The notes beneath the pieces are model-generated. The model was not told the DNA's origin, did no database searches, and saw only the letters and a list, made by a program, of their open reading frames with translations. Both the position numbers and the translations under genes were made by a program. This document shows positions 13,047 through 62,300 of a DNA stretch of 64,000 bases, piece by piece; position 1 is the stretch's first letter, and the number at the start of each line of letters is the position of its first letter. The stretch is taken from the NCBI RefSeq assembly GCF_964340395.1, contig NC_135563.1:4033922-4097921 (forward strand), given 5' to 3'. Source of the stretch: Glandiceps talaboti. Taxonomy: Eukaryota; Hemichordata; Enteropneusta; Spengelidae.

Positions 13047-14756
13047 GATGTCATATTGGACAGGATGGCCATATATAAATATGTACAGCAGACGCAGATG
13101 TTTTTATTGGATAGGATGGCCATAATATGGTAGATGTTAATATACTGGACAGGATAACCATATAAACATGTACAAGTAAATGTAGATATCATACTGGACA
13201 GGATAACCATATAAACATGTATACAATGGACAGGTAGATGTTATACTGGACAGGATAACCATATAAACATGAATACAATGGACAAGTAGATGTTATACTG
13301 GACAGGGTAACTATATAAACATGTATACAATGGACAAGTAGATGTTATACTGGACAGGATAACCATATAAGCATGTATACAATGGACAAGTAGATGTTAT
13401 ACTGGACAGGGTAACCATATAAACATGTATACAATGGACAAGTAGATGTTATACTGGACAGGATAACCATATAAGCATGTATACAATGGACAAGTAGATG
13501 TTATACTGGACAGGATAACCATATAAACATGTATACAATGGACAAGTAGATGTTATACTGGACAGGGTAACCATATAAACATGTATACAATGGACAAGTG
13601 GATGTTATACTGGACAGGATAACCATATAAACATGTATACAATGGACAAGTAGATGTTATACTGGATAGGGTAACCATATAAACATGTATACAATGGACA
13701 AGTAGATGTTATACTGGACAGGATAACCATATAAGCATGTATACAATGGACAAGTAGATGTTATACTGGACAGGATAACCATATAAACATGTATACAATG
13801 GACAAGTAGATGTTATACTGGACAGGGTAACCATATAAACATGTATACAATGGACAAGTGGATGTTATACTGGACAGGATAACCATATAAACATGTATAC
13901 AATGGACAAGTAGATGTTATACTGGATAGGGTAACCATATAAACATGTATACAATGGACAAGTAGATGTTATACTGGACAGGATAACCATATAAGCATGT
14001 ATACAATGGACAAGTAGATGTTATACTGGACAGGGTAACCATATAAACATGTATACAATGGACAAGTAGATATTATACTGGACAGGGTAACCATATAAAC
14101 ATGTATACAATGGACAAGTAGATGTTATACTGGACAGGGTAACCATATAAGCATGTATACAATGGACAGGTAGATGTTATACTGGACAGGATAACCATAT
14201 AAACATGTATACAATGGACAAGTAGATGTTATACTGGATAGGGTAACCATATAAACATGTATACAATGGACAATTAGATGTTATACTGGACAGGGTAACC
14301 ATATAAACATGTATACAATGGACAAGTAGATGTTATACTGGATAGGGTAACCATATAAACATGTATACAATGGACAAGTAGATATTATACTGGACAGGGT
14401 AACCATATAAACATGTATACAATGGACAAGTAGATGTTATACTGGACAGGATAACCATATAAACAATGTTACATGTATACAATGGACAAGTAGATGTTAT
14501 ACTGGACAGGATAACCATATACGCATGTATACAATGGACAAGTAGATGTTATACTGGACAGGGTAACCATATACGCATGTATACAGTGGACAAGTAGGTG
14601 TTATACTGGACAGGATAACCATATAAGCATGTATACAATGGACAAGTAGATGTTATACTGGACAGGGTAACCATATACGCATGTATACAATGGACAAGTA
14701 GGTGTTATACTGGACAGGATAACCATATAAACATGTATACATACAATGGACAAGTA
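13047..14756. repeat. 52-bp minisatellite with higher-order structure
   Basis: Unit ATACTGGACAGGGTAACCAT followed by ATAAACATGTATACAATGGA and CAAGTAGATGTT. There are about 30 homogeneous copies from 13192, with a diverged edge at 13047-13191. Variant sites (GGATAAC/GGGTAAC, AAACATG/AAGCATG, GTAGATG/GTGGATG) repeat every five units: 13441-13700 matches 13701-13960. The minus-strand frames here are artefacts. Confidence 0.96.
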
Positions 14757-48968
<34,212 letters not shown>

Positions 48969-50106
48969 TGTGCACCCTATTTTGGCAGGTGGGTGGGTAT
49001 CTGTCCTTCCTTTGACAAGGAGGGCAGACCAAATCTATATGACCGAGATGGGCTGAAATAGCTCTTAAACGCGGCCGTCCTATAGATGGCACTAGTACTG
49101 TTTCCCACCACAGCAGCACTCCAATCTCGTCAACAACGCGGCCGCGGATGATTTGATTCGATGAGGGATTTTGTTCGATGATGTACAACTTATTTTGAGT
49201 TGCTTCTCCTTGCGAAAATGAATGTTATTTCCTCATAAGTGAAGAGCTATTCTTCCATCTAACCGTTCAGAGTCAATCTTTTTCTGCAGTACATCTCGAC
49301 ATATCAAAATCATGGCATATGTTATGTGATTACGCATCCGACTTTTCCATACAGATCTTTCATCTTCTAGACGTGCGGAGTAAATGAACAGGGAGCTGAG
49401 GAGGACTTCAAAAACGCGCACTTCGAAAGTAATGACTACTTACTAAACACTACATTCTTATCATCTAGCAGAAGATGCAAACAGTGTCAGATTTTTCTCG
49501 AGAAGGATTGAAAATTGATATTGATAATAAAAATAACCCTTGTTTTAATCAACGAGGATGAGAGCGCTTTTTATTACTTAGCTCTCTCCTCTGAAAGAAT
49601 AGACTATTCTTAGTTGACCTTTTGACCCAACGGTTTCTAAAAAGTCAGTTGCTATACAATCAAAAAGTTTAATTATTTGTTCTGAATTTTGTCTGATAAT
49701 TCTCTTTAAGTATAAAAAATATGTAACTTGTGATAAAATACCATTTGGGGTTTTTCTAGATTGAACATACCAATATAGATATTTGGGGTACCTTGTAACG
49801 GTCGATAGGCGCTATTATCTCCATAGAAATTGTACACAAATTGTTTACCAAAAGGTCCGCCATTTTAATGTAGGAATTCCTCAGTGCAGTGTAAAGGCCT
49901 GTGTGTACTATAATCGGCCGCTACGGTCTGTTGACATCATGAACGACATAAGTAAAACTACGTCAACACATATCTGATTTTCACCGTCATGCGGACTTCA
50001 CCCACCGGCAAAGTTGTGTTGTCAGTGACTGGAAATAGTTAAACTCAAAAATATTTCCGCGTTCGAAAGAGACTGTTACTGTACAGTATACTAGTGTTGT
50101 AAAAAA
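48969..50106. promoter_or_regulatory. Divergent STK32-LRRC27 intergenic/promoter region
   Basis: The 1,138 bases between the two start codons must hold both 5' UTRs and both promoters unless upstream non-coding exons exist. CpG is locally denser, notably at 48930-49150 and 49800-50100. The 9-mer ACGCGGCCG occurs at 49069-49077 and 49136-49144. A YY1-like CCGCCATTTT lies at 49857-49866 and a half-CRE TACGTCA at 49959-49965. I see no clear TATA box in a fixed position for either gene. Motif functions are inferred from consensus only. Confidence 0.6.
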
Positions 50107-50343
50107 ATGGCTGATCGAATCGTAAATGGTGACAGGGTCGATACCGATGAAGAAGAGCAATCTTACGATTCCATGGCAATGTCAGAGGGTTCCTCTGCTG
50201 GGCTCAAGAGAAGAAAGACGAACGATGAGATCGTGGCAGATTTGATAGCCATGGCTCGAATTTTAGGCGCAATAACGTTAGATATCAGTGGAAGACAGAT
50301 CTCCAAACTACCAGATGAAATCATGCAACTAGATCATATTGAG
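50107..50343 (+). CDS. LRRC27: LRRC27 exon 1
   Basis: The ATG at 50107 lies in aaaaaaATGGCT (A at -3, G at +4) with an in-frame TAG at 50092-50094, which fixes the start. It encodes 79 residues: an acidic N-terminus, a basic KRRK at 34-37, and the first leucine-rich repeat ending MQLDHIE. The donor is GTCAGT. The open frame continues to 50364, but the tail VSKQVK is intron. Confidence 0.92.
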
Positions 50344-53300
50344 GTCAGTAAACAAGTAAAGTAACTCATGACAGTTGCGGAGTAGTATTTCTGACAAGGA
50401 TCATTTTCCTACATGTTTATCACCATTCTGATCATGATGGGCCATCATAAATTATCAGTCCTGATTACAGAATACTCCCTTCTATGAAAAGAAATGACGT
50501 TATGGATTATGTAATTATTGTGAGCATGGAGGTAGGAAGGACGTATTTTTTTTCTACTTCCATGGTATCAACCAGGAGATTGATTGTAAATACATGTGAA
50601 TCTTGCTTGATCTTAAAATCAAACATAACGGATTGTTGTCAACAAGTTGACAACTCCCCACTATCAATAGTATGGTTGACATTACCTGCCTAACAATAAC
50701 AGTCATGTAAAAAAATTGCCTAGCTTTTTTTCACACCACAAATGGCAATGTATGTGTACTGTACACTAAATTACACTTCCAGTTCAGTAAGTTTCAGTGT
50801 ATAAAGATGAACACTTTTTACATTATATTTTAATGTATTGAGCAAGTTGTTTTGTACCCTTTTTACACTATGTATTGTGAAATTAATATGCTAAGTGTAA
50901 AAACAAATACATTCTATATGTTTAGAAGGCCATAACTTTTGAAATTTGTTATTTTGAAACGTTTATTGAGTACTGTGAAGTAATAGTGTGACTTGAAGTT
51001 GTCTTTCAAACAGACTTTAATAGTTAGAGTATATTTGTACATGTGTGGCAAACAAAATTATGATGTTGCTATATTATATGTGAAATCAGAATAATGAAAT
51101 TGGTCTTAACAAAATGTCAATGTCTTCATGAACAATTTGGTTCAGACCACCAATTCCACAGATGGGTTAGCCATTGAAGGCATACAAGTATTGACAATCC
51201 AACAGCTGTGTCAGTTTTCAAGCATGGCCCATACAAGTCTAACAGCATACCTGCCCGGCCTGGAGGAGTGTCCTGTGCCGAGAGGTATGCTGTTAGACCC
51301 TACTGGCATGGCCGGACAGCCCTAGTTCAATGTAAAACATCAGCTTGATCCACAATCTGTGATGTAACAGGTTTGTTCAAGCTTGTATCTTTACGTTTTG
51401 TAGTTGAGCCACCAGCTGTCATCCGCCATCTAACAGTGTTACAGTTTATGTTCAAACTTGGATAGCATTAATCATTTATGCAAGATCTAATGTGTGCATG
51501 TATTCAACTCTTAGTCAGCCCCAACTAGGTTGCTACCATTTAATTAATGTGATTTATATAATTTCATTGGAATGGACCCAATGATGTAGCCTACCTGTAA
51601 ACTTGAGAACGACTATTGCTACTAAACTATTCTGCTATTCTAACTCAACTGACATTTTGATTTTTTGAATTTTCGCTACAGAATGAAGCGAAAATTAAAA
51701 AAAAACCACCAAAACTGTCAGTTAGGATAACAGAATACTTTAGTAGCGATAGTGGGTCAAGTCTACAGGTATCTTATTGTATAGCATTAAATTGCTTCTT
51801 TTTCACTAATAAACGTAGACTTACAGACACTAAAGTTACAATACTATAGTGAAGGACATGACAAATAGTTCTAACATCTAGCTAGTCTACATGTAGTTCC
51901 TATACGGTATCGTTACGATTTACACCTCCACTCACATGCTGTAGTTAGAAACCATCTAACTAATGAGATGTCTTACCCTGGCCACTTGAGTAAACATTAC
52001 CTCAATACAGTTTTAAGTGAATAATATTACACTTGGCAAGAATGTATTGAAAAATTTACAAATCTGATTATTATTTGCATAACAGGTAGGCAAGCTACCA
52101 ATGATGTTTATTATCACAGGATGGTAGTACTGACTACTTTATGTCAACATAAAGCTGCTAGTGCTACACTCATTTACATTTATCAAACATTGTAGTTTTC
52201 CCCAGAGTTTTTTTTTAAATATGCATTAATAATAATTTTTCAATTTTTTTCAGTATTTGTATATGGAGGGTAATAATATAAGTGAAATACCCAGTGACTT
52301 CTTTGAATCTCTTCCCAAATTGAAATGGTTAGATTTGAGGAACAACCAATTACAAAACCTGCCACCAACTGTTGGCAACCACAGGTGAGGCAAACATTAC
52401 ATATACATATACACGCCTAATAAAATGTTTTGTCTTTGAAATGGTTATCGTCAATGCACTATAGCTTTTGAAAAGGTGCTTTACATTTATGGCTGGTTTT
52501 ATTTGGTAGTACAAATCCATCTGGTAGGGTTTCAAACTTTTATTGAGTATTGTGAAGTAATAGTGATTTGAAGTTGTCTTTCAAACAGACTTTAATAGTT
52601 AGAGTATGTTTATGCATGTGTAGCAAACAAACTACGATGTTGCTAGTCCTACATATGTCAACTTTCTGGATTTTAGAAAAATTAGACATTTTTTGCACAA
52701 AATATATAGTGCTCATATATTTCTATTAGTGGTACAATTTTTCCTATTTCTATATGATTAGTCATTTACTTTTCTGAACAGTAGCTCCTCAGGAATTGAT
52801 GCAAATTGCCACATTACAATAGTCAAATAAAAACATACACAATACCATATACCTTTGTACATTAGTTTTATTAGAAACAAAATCAGAGAACCCATCAACT
52901 TGTGTAAATGTGATGGCAATTATCAATATGGGTCATGTCTGTTTTTACTTAAAGTTAGTAAGGACCAAATATTTCTTTCCATAATCAATTAGTGTACTGT
53001 CAAGACTTAGAATACATGTAATTTCTTACAACAGCATGCACTGTACCAAAATAGTACTAGTTGCCATGGTTTCTTTCAGTAAACAAAATGGTATATATAG
53101 AAGATAGAATATAAAGTAGATAGTATATATTGTAGATAACATGTATAGTAGATAGTATATAAAGTAGATGGTATATGTAGTAGATAGTATATATAGTAGA
53201 TAGTATATGTAGTAGAAAGTATATGTAGTAGATGGTATATATAGTAGATAGTATATATACAAATGTAGTAGATAGTATATATAGTAGATAGTATATGTAG

Positions 53301-56300
53301 ATTATAGTATATGTAGTAGATTTATGACATAAGTACAGTTTGGCACTCACTTTATTCTCTTGCAGTCATAATGGCTTTTACCCAAATTTACTACTGCCAG
53401 TGTCCTCATGAAACAAACACTTTTTTGTCTCACATGGAAATACTGTTTATATAAAAATTTTGGTGTTTTTATTTTTGTTTAGCTGCTTGAAAACCTTATT
53501 GTTAGAAGGTAACCAGATAAAGGAATTACCAGCAGAACTTGGTAAGTGTGATAGAAATATTAATATCAACAGGTAGTCAAATCGGCATGTGTTCCAAGAT
53601 GTATCGTGAGTTTCCTCAAACAACACCATGTATTCTGTATGTATCATTGTACAGAGGGTTTCATGCACTACTCAGGGGAATGGTTTTCACCTGTTCATAC
53701 CCGGGGTTTACTAGTAAAATCCCGCCTGTCATGGATGATGTTTAGTCTTTGTTCTATACAATCATTCACAATTAAAATGGTCAACAAGTCTTTCCATCAT
53801 TTCATGACGACAGTGTTTCAAATGTAATAAACAGAAAACAATCCTAATTTATCACTGTCAACAGCATTGTGTCTTGCAGTACATTTTGGAATGGGAAAGT
53901 TGACTGTTCAGTACTGCTTGACCACTGGCCAGGTCTGGTAGGTGTGTGCGGCCAATGCAGCCAACCCCAGACCCCATTTTAGACCCATGTTGACCAAAAA
54001 CCAATACCCCATTTTAAACTATTCAAGGTTTTAGAAGGCTCCATTTTAGACCAAAATACATAATCACTGATATGAAACTGTCAACCAGTGAATTAGCTGG
54101 GGGAATTTCTGAGGGATATTCTTTGAAATTCCAAACTAGTCGAGAATTTATTATGTGCATGTGGTTCCTTCCAGGACCCCATTTTAGACCAAACAAAATC
54201 AACAATTGTGTAAAGTGGACCCCATGTTAGACTCCTTATCTCTAAAAATACAATACCCATTTTAGACCAGAGGGCGACAAAGGCAGCATGTATACATCTA
54301 CCCAATAGGTGGGAATACACCCCCTCCCCCCTTTGTACATGTGTAGTTAAGGAGCTCTGTGTTTTATAAAGACTTATCATTCCTTGTTTTTGACATGACA
54401 TGTCTCGTCTGAGTTACATGTGTGATTGAGGAAGTAATTGATACTATAGTAACTTAACCTATGCCATGCAGTGTCAACCCCAATATTATTAGTAACTATT
54501 TTTAGCCCGTGTGAATTTATTATGGAAGCAACTTTATATACATGTAAGCATGCCAGAAAAATGTTTGTGCTATTTGTAAAATTTATAAATCAATCACTTA
54601 CAACTGGATGACACAGTGTTCTCCCTGGACAAAGTACCAAGAACATAAAGCCATCTTGTAATTTGAAGAGTTCCCACTTGACAAAATGAAAACCATACTC
54701 CAAACATTGTCATTTAGGTGAAAATTATACCAAACATCTGAACTACATAGAATAGAAGTTGCTACTTGACTCCATTTCATAAGTATAATGAAATAAAGAT
54801 ACACATTTAGAATTGTACTTGCCTAATTCACAGATTCCAAATAGGTTTCTTTATTTCATTATACATGTACATAGTTTTCCCTGTCTGGTTTCGAACTGGC
54901 AAATACAGAGTGTTACAGTACCAGTTTTCTAACTGGCAAAATACAGAGTGTTACAGTACCAGTCTCTTGTGAAAACAAGTCTAGGAAAAACAGACCGTGA
55001 TTTAGTCTGTATGTACATGTACAGTTTGACCTCTGATTGAACAAAGTCTTGTAAGTTTAGTAGTGTTGATGTGATAGTATGGAAATCATGTAACACAATC
55101 TGTATAGTACATTGTAAGTCTAATTGCAGTGTTATGTAGTAATACAGATGTCTGAGTTCTATGAACATTTCAGGAGTGATGCAAACTTTCAAATTCTGGA
55201 ATCCACTAAACCAAAGTTTCATTTGTATCGTGGTAATAAAAAATAAAGGCCCATAAATTTATTGAGTTGTTAGACAATGACATATAGTAAGTTTTTTATA
55301 AAACCTGACTCAACAATGTATTGTTAGTTGAAACTATAGTATATTTATATGGCTTTTCTCTGCTTTCCCAATGCACAGGTTTGCTGGAAACGTTGACAGG
55401 ATTAAATCTCCATAGCAACCCACTGACATTTCCTCCTCCAAAGGTTGTCCATAAAGGAATCAAAGAAATCCTTAGGTATCTCAGAGAAGCACTTAAAGTC
55501 AAGAATAAGAAAATGACTGCTGCTGGTAAGAATTTTTTTTTTTCGCCAATTTTATGATTCCCAAACTCCATAAAACTTGTTCTCTAGAAGTACCAATTTC
55601 CTACTGTTTGCATTAATTGTGCATTTGATGAAAGCATAAAACTAGTTAATATCATTAACCGGTACTATTGATACCAACGTTTTGACCTCATACATGTACA
55701 CAAGGTCTGCTACAAGATCTAAAAATAAAAAATTTCCCAAACGTATTACAAATAAATAAATAAATCAGTTTTTGTGTGCTTATATTTATGCTTTATTTTT
55801 CTATTTGTTCTTCTGACTAGCATTCTTTTCAAAGTTGTCAACATTATATAAATTTATAGGATTCCATAGTCAATGTACTATTACTTAAGCAATAACCCCT
55901 GCCGAAGGCGGGTATACACAAGATTTTGGTACAATTCGCGACATATAGCACGAGCCGAATGGCGAGTGCTATATGGAGCGAATTGTACCAAATTCGAGTG
56001 TATACCCGCCTTCGGAGGGAGTTATTGCTATTATATTATATCAAAATATGTGTCTATTTCTTCTAAATGTGATTCTGTGGTTATTTATATGCCTGAAAAG
56101 GCGAATTCGCACGCACAGAAAAAGATCGTCGGTAATAGATCGTCGGGAATGAGCATGTTTTGATGAGTGGATACGTTCATGTCGCCCATACACACACACT
56201 GCATGAACACAAACCATACACTGCATTGCATTGCATTGATAAATTACTTTATTTACATCATATAATGCATAACGAAAACGCGTTGAAAACTAGCAACGAA

Positions 56301-59300
56301 GAAAACGGGGCAAGAGGTCAAAGAAAGTAACAATTTTGTTTGGATATTTACATAAGAACAATACAATCTTGTACACTGCTAAAAATAGATGTCTCGGCGT
56401 TGAATCAGCTGAATCGGAGAAAGCTCGAGACAGTAAATCAGAGACGCGACGTTACACAGTCTACTTTAATTTAATGGTTAACAAATTGAACATTGACTGA
56501 ACCTGAAAATGTACAGTTTTGAAATAACCCTGACGCACTTGACTGATGGTTAAAAGTTAAATTGGTGTTGCTTGATTCAACGAGAGCAGGACGCTGACGG
56601 CTCGTTGCATGGGAGAACTTGTACCTTATCAGCTATAGCCAGTGATGTTGAAGCCACTGATCGATCGTTGCTTTCGATCGCAAGGTCATCAGTGGAATTA
56701 TTTGGACTACTGTAACCCAAACTATTGTACAGGATACCTGACATACCTTTACTCTGAGGAAGTGTTAATTTATTGGTATAAGAAAGAACACTAGCTTCAT
56801 TTTTGTGAGTACTATTCATATGCTAGTTTAGGGGCCCATTTTACCACTGCCAGCCGTGGTAAAATGGGATTTTACCACAGTTATTATCCAATCAGAATGG
56901 CGCATAGTAGCATGATATAATATAATAATGTTTTGAGCATGCATAGGAGGTCTTGTTCAGGGTCAAAAGTATTAACATAAACAGATCAAAAATGATTTTT
57001 AAAAGTAAACAAATCGTGTTTTGTATGTTAATGTTAATGCTGTAATTTTCTGACTTTGTTGAATAAATGAAGGCCAACTACAGAGAATGCATACTTTCTG
57101 AGGGGGACTAGAACTTGAGGAGATAGATACAAGTTCAATATAAAATGTGAAGAACTTACTCCCAATGAGGTTGAATTTACAACCTTTTAATTCTGTGTTT
57201 TGGTCCTGCACAAATGACCTTCATTAGGAATCTAAAAATCAGTGGATAATAAATAATTTTCTTTTGAATTGTCAGACTAGCAGGGTTATTTTTCAATATT
57301 AAAAACACTATACTTGTAAGATTCACTAGACTAAGTATAGAATAGTAATCACATAGATGGGAAGAACTCTAAAATGTAAAATCCTGTATGGCTGCTGGCT
57401 AGTCTTGTTAGCAGTGTACTAATCTAGAAAAAAATCATTAAATATGTACAATATATGGAATTTTTATCAGAATAGATCAATATTTTGGTAAAATGCTGGA
57501 CTGTTACTTGACCTTAGAATTATTACGGTCATGGTATAATCAAACAGACAAATATATGTATATATCAAATATCATATATGTGGAGCCATGACATGAGACT
57601 GATAGTCAACACTGTATGTAAAATGAACATCTGTTAGGACACATATACACACAGAAATACATAATGATAACAGATAACCAGCAATTGTATTGAAAACTAT
57701 TGTTCTCATGTGTATTGGTATAGTAGTATGAATATACTTTATGATTATGTTTACAATAAAATAGAATATTGGTAGTATTCTTGTACATTTGTCCATATCA
57801 TGAATAAGTGAGAGCTAGATTTATAGACAATTATTGTTGTCATGAGTATTAGTAAAGTGGTATGGATATACTCAGGTGAATACTAGAATATGGAAAAATA
57901 TTGGAAGTATACTTGTCCATATCACGAAGTGAGATATAGATTATAGACAGCAATTGACATGTACATTGTACAGTGGTATGGCTATCACATGAATATACCG
58001 TAATATGATAGAATACTAGCCAGTCAATATGTCAGTCACCAGATAAATTTATAGTACGGTACATTTGTAAATATATTATTTATAGTGTATTGATTTATTT
58101 TGTGTATGTTTACTAGACTGGAAGATTGATTGTTGTGAGTATACTGTTAATTGCTTCCCATAAACAAATGAATACATAATTAATGAGTGAGTGTCAGCAA
58201 TGATCAATCTTTCAGTTTATGTGTTTTCAATACTGACTATAATTCACTTAATATAAATTGTCTCTACTGAGTTGGGAATAAGGAACATTTGAACTGTTTG
58301 AAAACACCGTCCATTGTCACAAACTACAGCCTCATTTACAGCACCGTCAAAAACGTGCCATTCGTTATTTCACAATATGGCGGAAGAAATAACAACTCTG
58401 GTTTGCGAGAATGCTATCATCTTGGATGAATGATGCTATCTCCCCCCCCCCCCCCCCCCATATACATGTATTGGACATAGTTATTCAGTGAACAGCAATG
58501 ATGAACTACATTTTGTATTGATACTTATTTCTCATATTGATTTTTTTTTGCTTGTTTGTTTGTTAAAGTTTTAGGCTTTCATTTGTAGGCCTGGGAATAT
58601 TTTGACGAGAACATTTCATCCATTAATCTGTATATCTGTATCATTACAGATTTAAGAATGGATGACTTATATATAGACGATTCGGATCCATTGTCTTCAA
58701 GCTCAGATGAGTTTAGCCGACCTAGAACCAAAAGTAGCGGTAAACGACGGAGACGTGTATATAGTGGACAATCCACACGATCTACAGTAACAAGTGACCC
58801 ATCAGATATTGAGTTCCCACGACCTAAGTCTGTCAATTTACATAAACCAATATCATATGATGAATACAGAAAATTACAGTATGATAAATTCAAAAGGGCT
58901 GGAGCCTTAGGAATTCTTGGCAAGGAGAGGTAAGAATTTTGTGGTATACAAAAGTAATTGTTGTGTTTGAAAATGTTCGAAGAATCAAATTTAACAGGGA
59001 AATGTAGTCAGTTTGGACATTAAAGCTGTACTAGCTGTACCTGGGGTAATATTTATTTGATCAGACAGCCAATAATATTCACCAAAAATTGTTAAAATAC
59101 CAATAATTAGATGGTGTGCATGTTGTTTAGATGTCGATTTTATCCAGAAGTAGTACAGCAACAGGTTGAAATTGTGATCATGGTTGAGGGCACTGTGTTT
59201 AGGTTGTGGACCTAAAATCATTTTGTTGGATTTATTTGACTCTATTTCTATGTACTGACTGTGACAATACACAAATACGTTTACCTCAGGTCATTCAGTA

Positions 59301-62300
59301 CTGTTCAAGGTGTACAATAAGTAAAAACAAGTAAAATTATATTTATTAGAGAGTTTCAAGAAAGGTTCTAGTTGCAGCTAGTGTAGCCTTAACACTGCAC
59401 TGTATTTTGGAGACATAAACATTGCATGAATAACATCATTGTGTGATTGAGGTCTGTAGTACATGTAGATGGATCGAAATGTCGCAATCATTTCAAATTT
59501 ACTGTTCCAAATTGGCTACACTTCACTGTTCAATTCTTATCTTGTTGCAGTTCTGATGTAGCACGTGTAGATATTTGATGTTTGAATAGTGTCTAATATG
59601 TAGCACTATTTGGAAATGAATACAAAACAAAACTATCTTATCATTCAAAACAACAAGTCCAGTAGGATAGATTATAATTACTTCATTATTAACTTAATCC
59701 TACATGATTGACAACATTCATAGACATATCTTATCATCTATTTAATCATAATATGACTAGCAGTTTCAGTTATATGACTGACATGTAACTTGTTACTTTC
59801 ATCACATGACAAACATGTGACCAATGATAACTTTTATGGACATTCACAGGAGGTCAAAGAAACAATTACAAAAAGCAAGGATACCATCTCCACCTATGAT
59901 AGATCCAATTGAATCCCGAATAATTGAAGAAAGACGCCTTGCACAGTTGAGAGAACTTAAACAAAAGCAAATGTTAATGGAACAAAGAAGAAAGTAAGTA
60001 TGACTATGATTGTTATGATTTATATCATATATAGGAAACAATGTCAGATTAAATATGTATATTAATATTCATTAACCTTCTGAATATTAATTAATAGTCT
60101 TATATAATTATCCAAGCACATGTAAATTAATTTAAGTTCAAGAGTTGGTGTGGTTAAATTAGCAGTTTGTTATTTGTTCTCTCCAGTTCTGATTGCGTTG
60201 TTGCCCACAATTACAAAAATGTACTGATATTACTCATCCTGTTACAGAGAGATGTGCTCACTTATAAATCATATAACATTACAGTTAGTTGTGTTGTAAT
60301 GATTGAGGTTCTCACCATATATGTTAATTAACATTAAAGGTAAAACATAGTCTTGACATGCCTAGTACAGAGCTGAAATCTCACGTGACATATGCATGCT
60401 ACATTTGTATTATTATCATTGCTGCAAGCAAATATCTGAATCAGTATTCAGTACAAACTTGTTGGAAATCCCAGAGAACTCATTCTTTCATTACATTATC
60501 TAAATAACTTAACATACAAATTAAAGTTGGAGTTTTAGTACAATTTTACCATGTATTATCAATTAATTTTTACATCATTGATAATTTTCAATGATTACCC
60601 TATTATCGGCAGACAGTTTATGCCATCACAAAAAAAGTCAATGTAAAGATAACAATATGTCTCTTATCATCTGAATTTAACAAAATTGGAATGTCTCCCA
60701 TCGTCTGTAATTAGCAAGATTAAATTGGAACTTTAATAAATCAATGTACAAAACACAAATACTCTTTTAAACTTATTTAGAAACAAATCTAAGTTGACTC
60801 TGTGGTAGAGATACTAGTCAAATAAGGTAGCCTGGGTTGACACTGTGGTAGAGATACTAGTCAAATAAGGAAGCCTGGGTTGACACTGTGGTCGAGATAC
60901 TAGTCAAATAAGGAAGCCTGGGTTGATACTGTGGTAGGGGGCTTGGTAATGAAGAGTAATTGTTTTTGAATTTATTGGTACCCACAAAATTATGTTAAAG
61001 TTTGCATTGTTATCAACACTGTAATTGCAACAAAGTTTGCATTGTTATCAAAACTATGTAATTGCAACAAAGTTTGCATTGTTATCAACACTATGTAATT
61101 ACAACAAAGTTTGCATTGTTGTACACACTAATTACAACAAAGTTTGAGTTTGTAGACACTGCTCACAACAAAAGTTAAAGCTGTTAGAAACACTGGGATT
61201 AAAATATAGTTTGAGTTTGTAGATACTGCTCCCAACAAAAGTTAAAGCTGTTAGAAACACTGGGATTAAAATATAGTTTGAGTTTGTAGATACTGCTCAC
61301 AATAAAAGTTGCATTGTTGTACACACTAATTACAACAAAGTTTGAGTTCTTAGACTGTGCTCACAACAAAAGTTAAAGCTGTTAGAAACACTGATTAAAA
61401 GATAGTTTGAGTTTGTAGACACTGCTCACAACAAAAGTTAAAGCTGTTAGAAACACTGGGATTAAAATATAGTTTGAGTTTGTAGATACTGCTCCCAACA
61501 AAAGTTAAAGCTGTTAGAAACACTGGGATTAAAATATAGTTTGAGTTTGTAGATACTGCTCACAATAAAAGTTAAAGTTGTTAGAAATACCCCCCCCCCC
61601 CCCCCCCCCCCCCCCGGTACTGATTAAAAGTTTGAGTTTGTAGACTATTAACAACAAAAGTTAAAGCTGTTAGAAACACTGATTAAAAGATAGTTTGAGT
61701 TTGTAGACACTGCTCACAACGAAAGTTAAAGCTGTTAGAAACACTGGGATTACAACAAAGTAAGGAGCTGTGCAATCCATAATCTGCCTGTAGGATGTAC
61801 ATGTAGGTGTACACTGCATACTTATCAAGCAAAGTAAAACACTCTAGGATATTGCTATTGATTACAGATTCTCAAACGCTATTTCAGATAAAGATAAACT
61901 AAAACATCTGTGATTTTTTTCAGCACTGAGTATTCTCCTTGCCAATTATTTAAAAGTGTCAATGTATTCATGATGTAAGCAGAATCAATAGGCTCATTAC
62001 ATAATCAAACATAATTTTGAGGAATAAAATGTGGTTTTGTAGTATTTCCATACATGTAGATGTGACAGTGTAAATGTTATATTATTTTATATGTGTTGAA
62101 ACTGCAAAAGTGACCGTTTTGTTACAAACCACGAATGTGAATCAATGCAGCAGTAGATTTATTACCACCAGATGTTACAAGTACATAAACAGCATAACAA
62201 TTCTGATTGTTTGATTAAAATATTTTATTGACATTTACATAACAACTCTCATTCATGAGTGGATTTTAAAGCTTCGCTGCCTTTGATAAGCTTGTATAAA

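Noticed and set aside
53026-53350. Tyr-rich minus-strand frames (YIYYLLYI)
   Set aside because: Product of the GTAGATAGTATATA tandem repeat.
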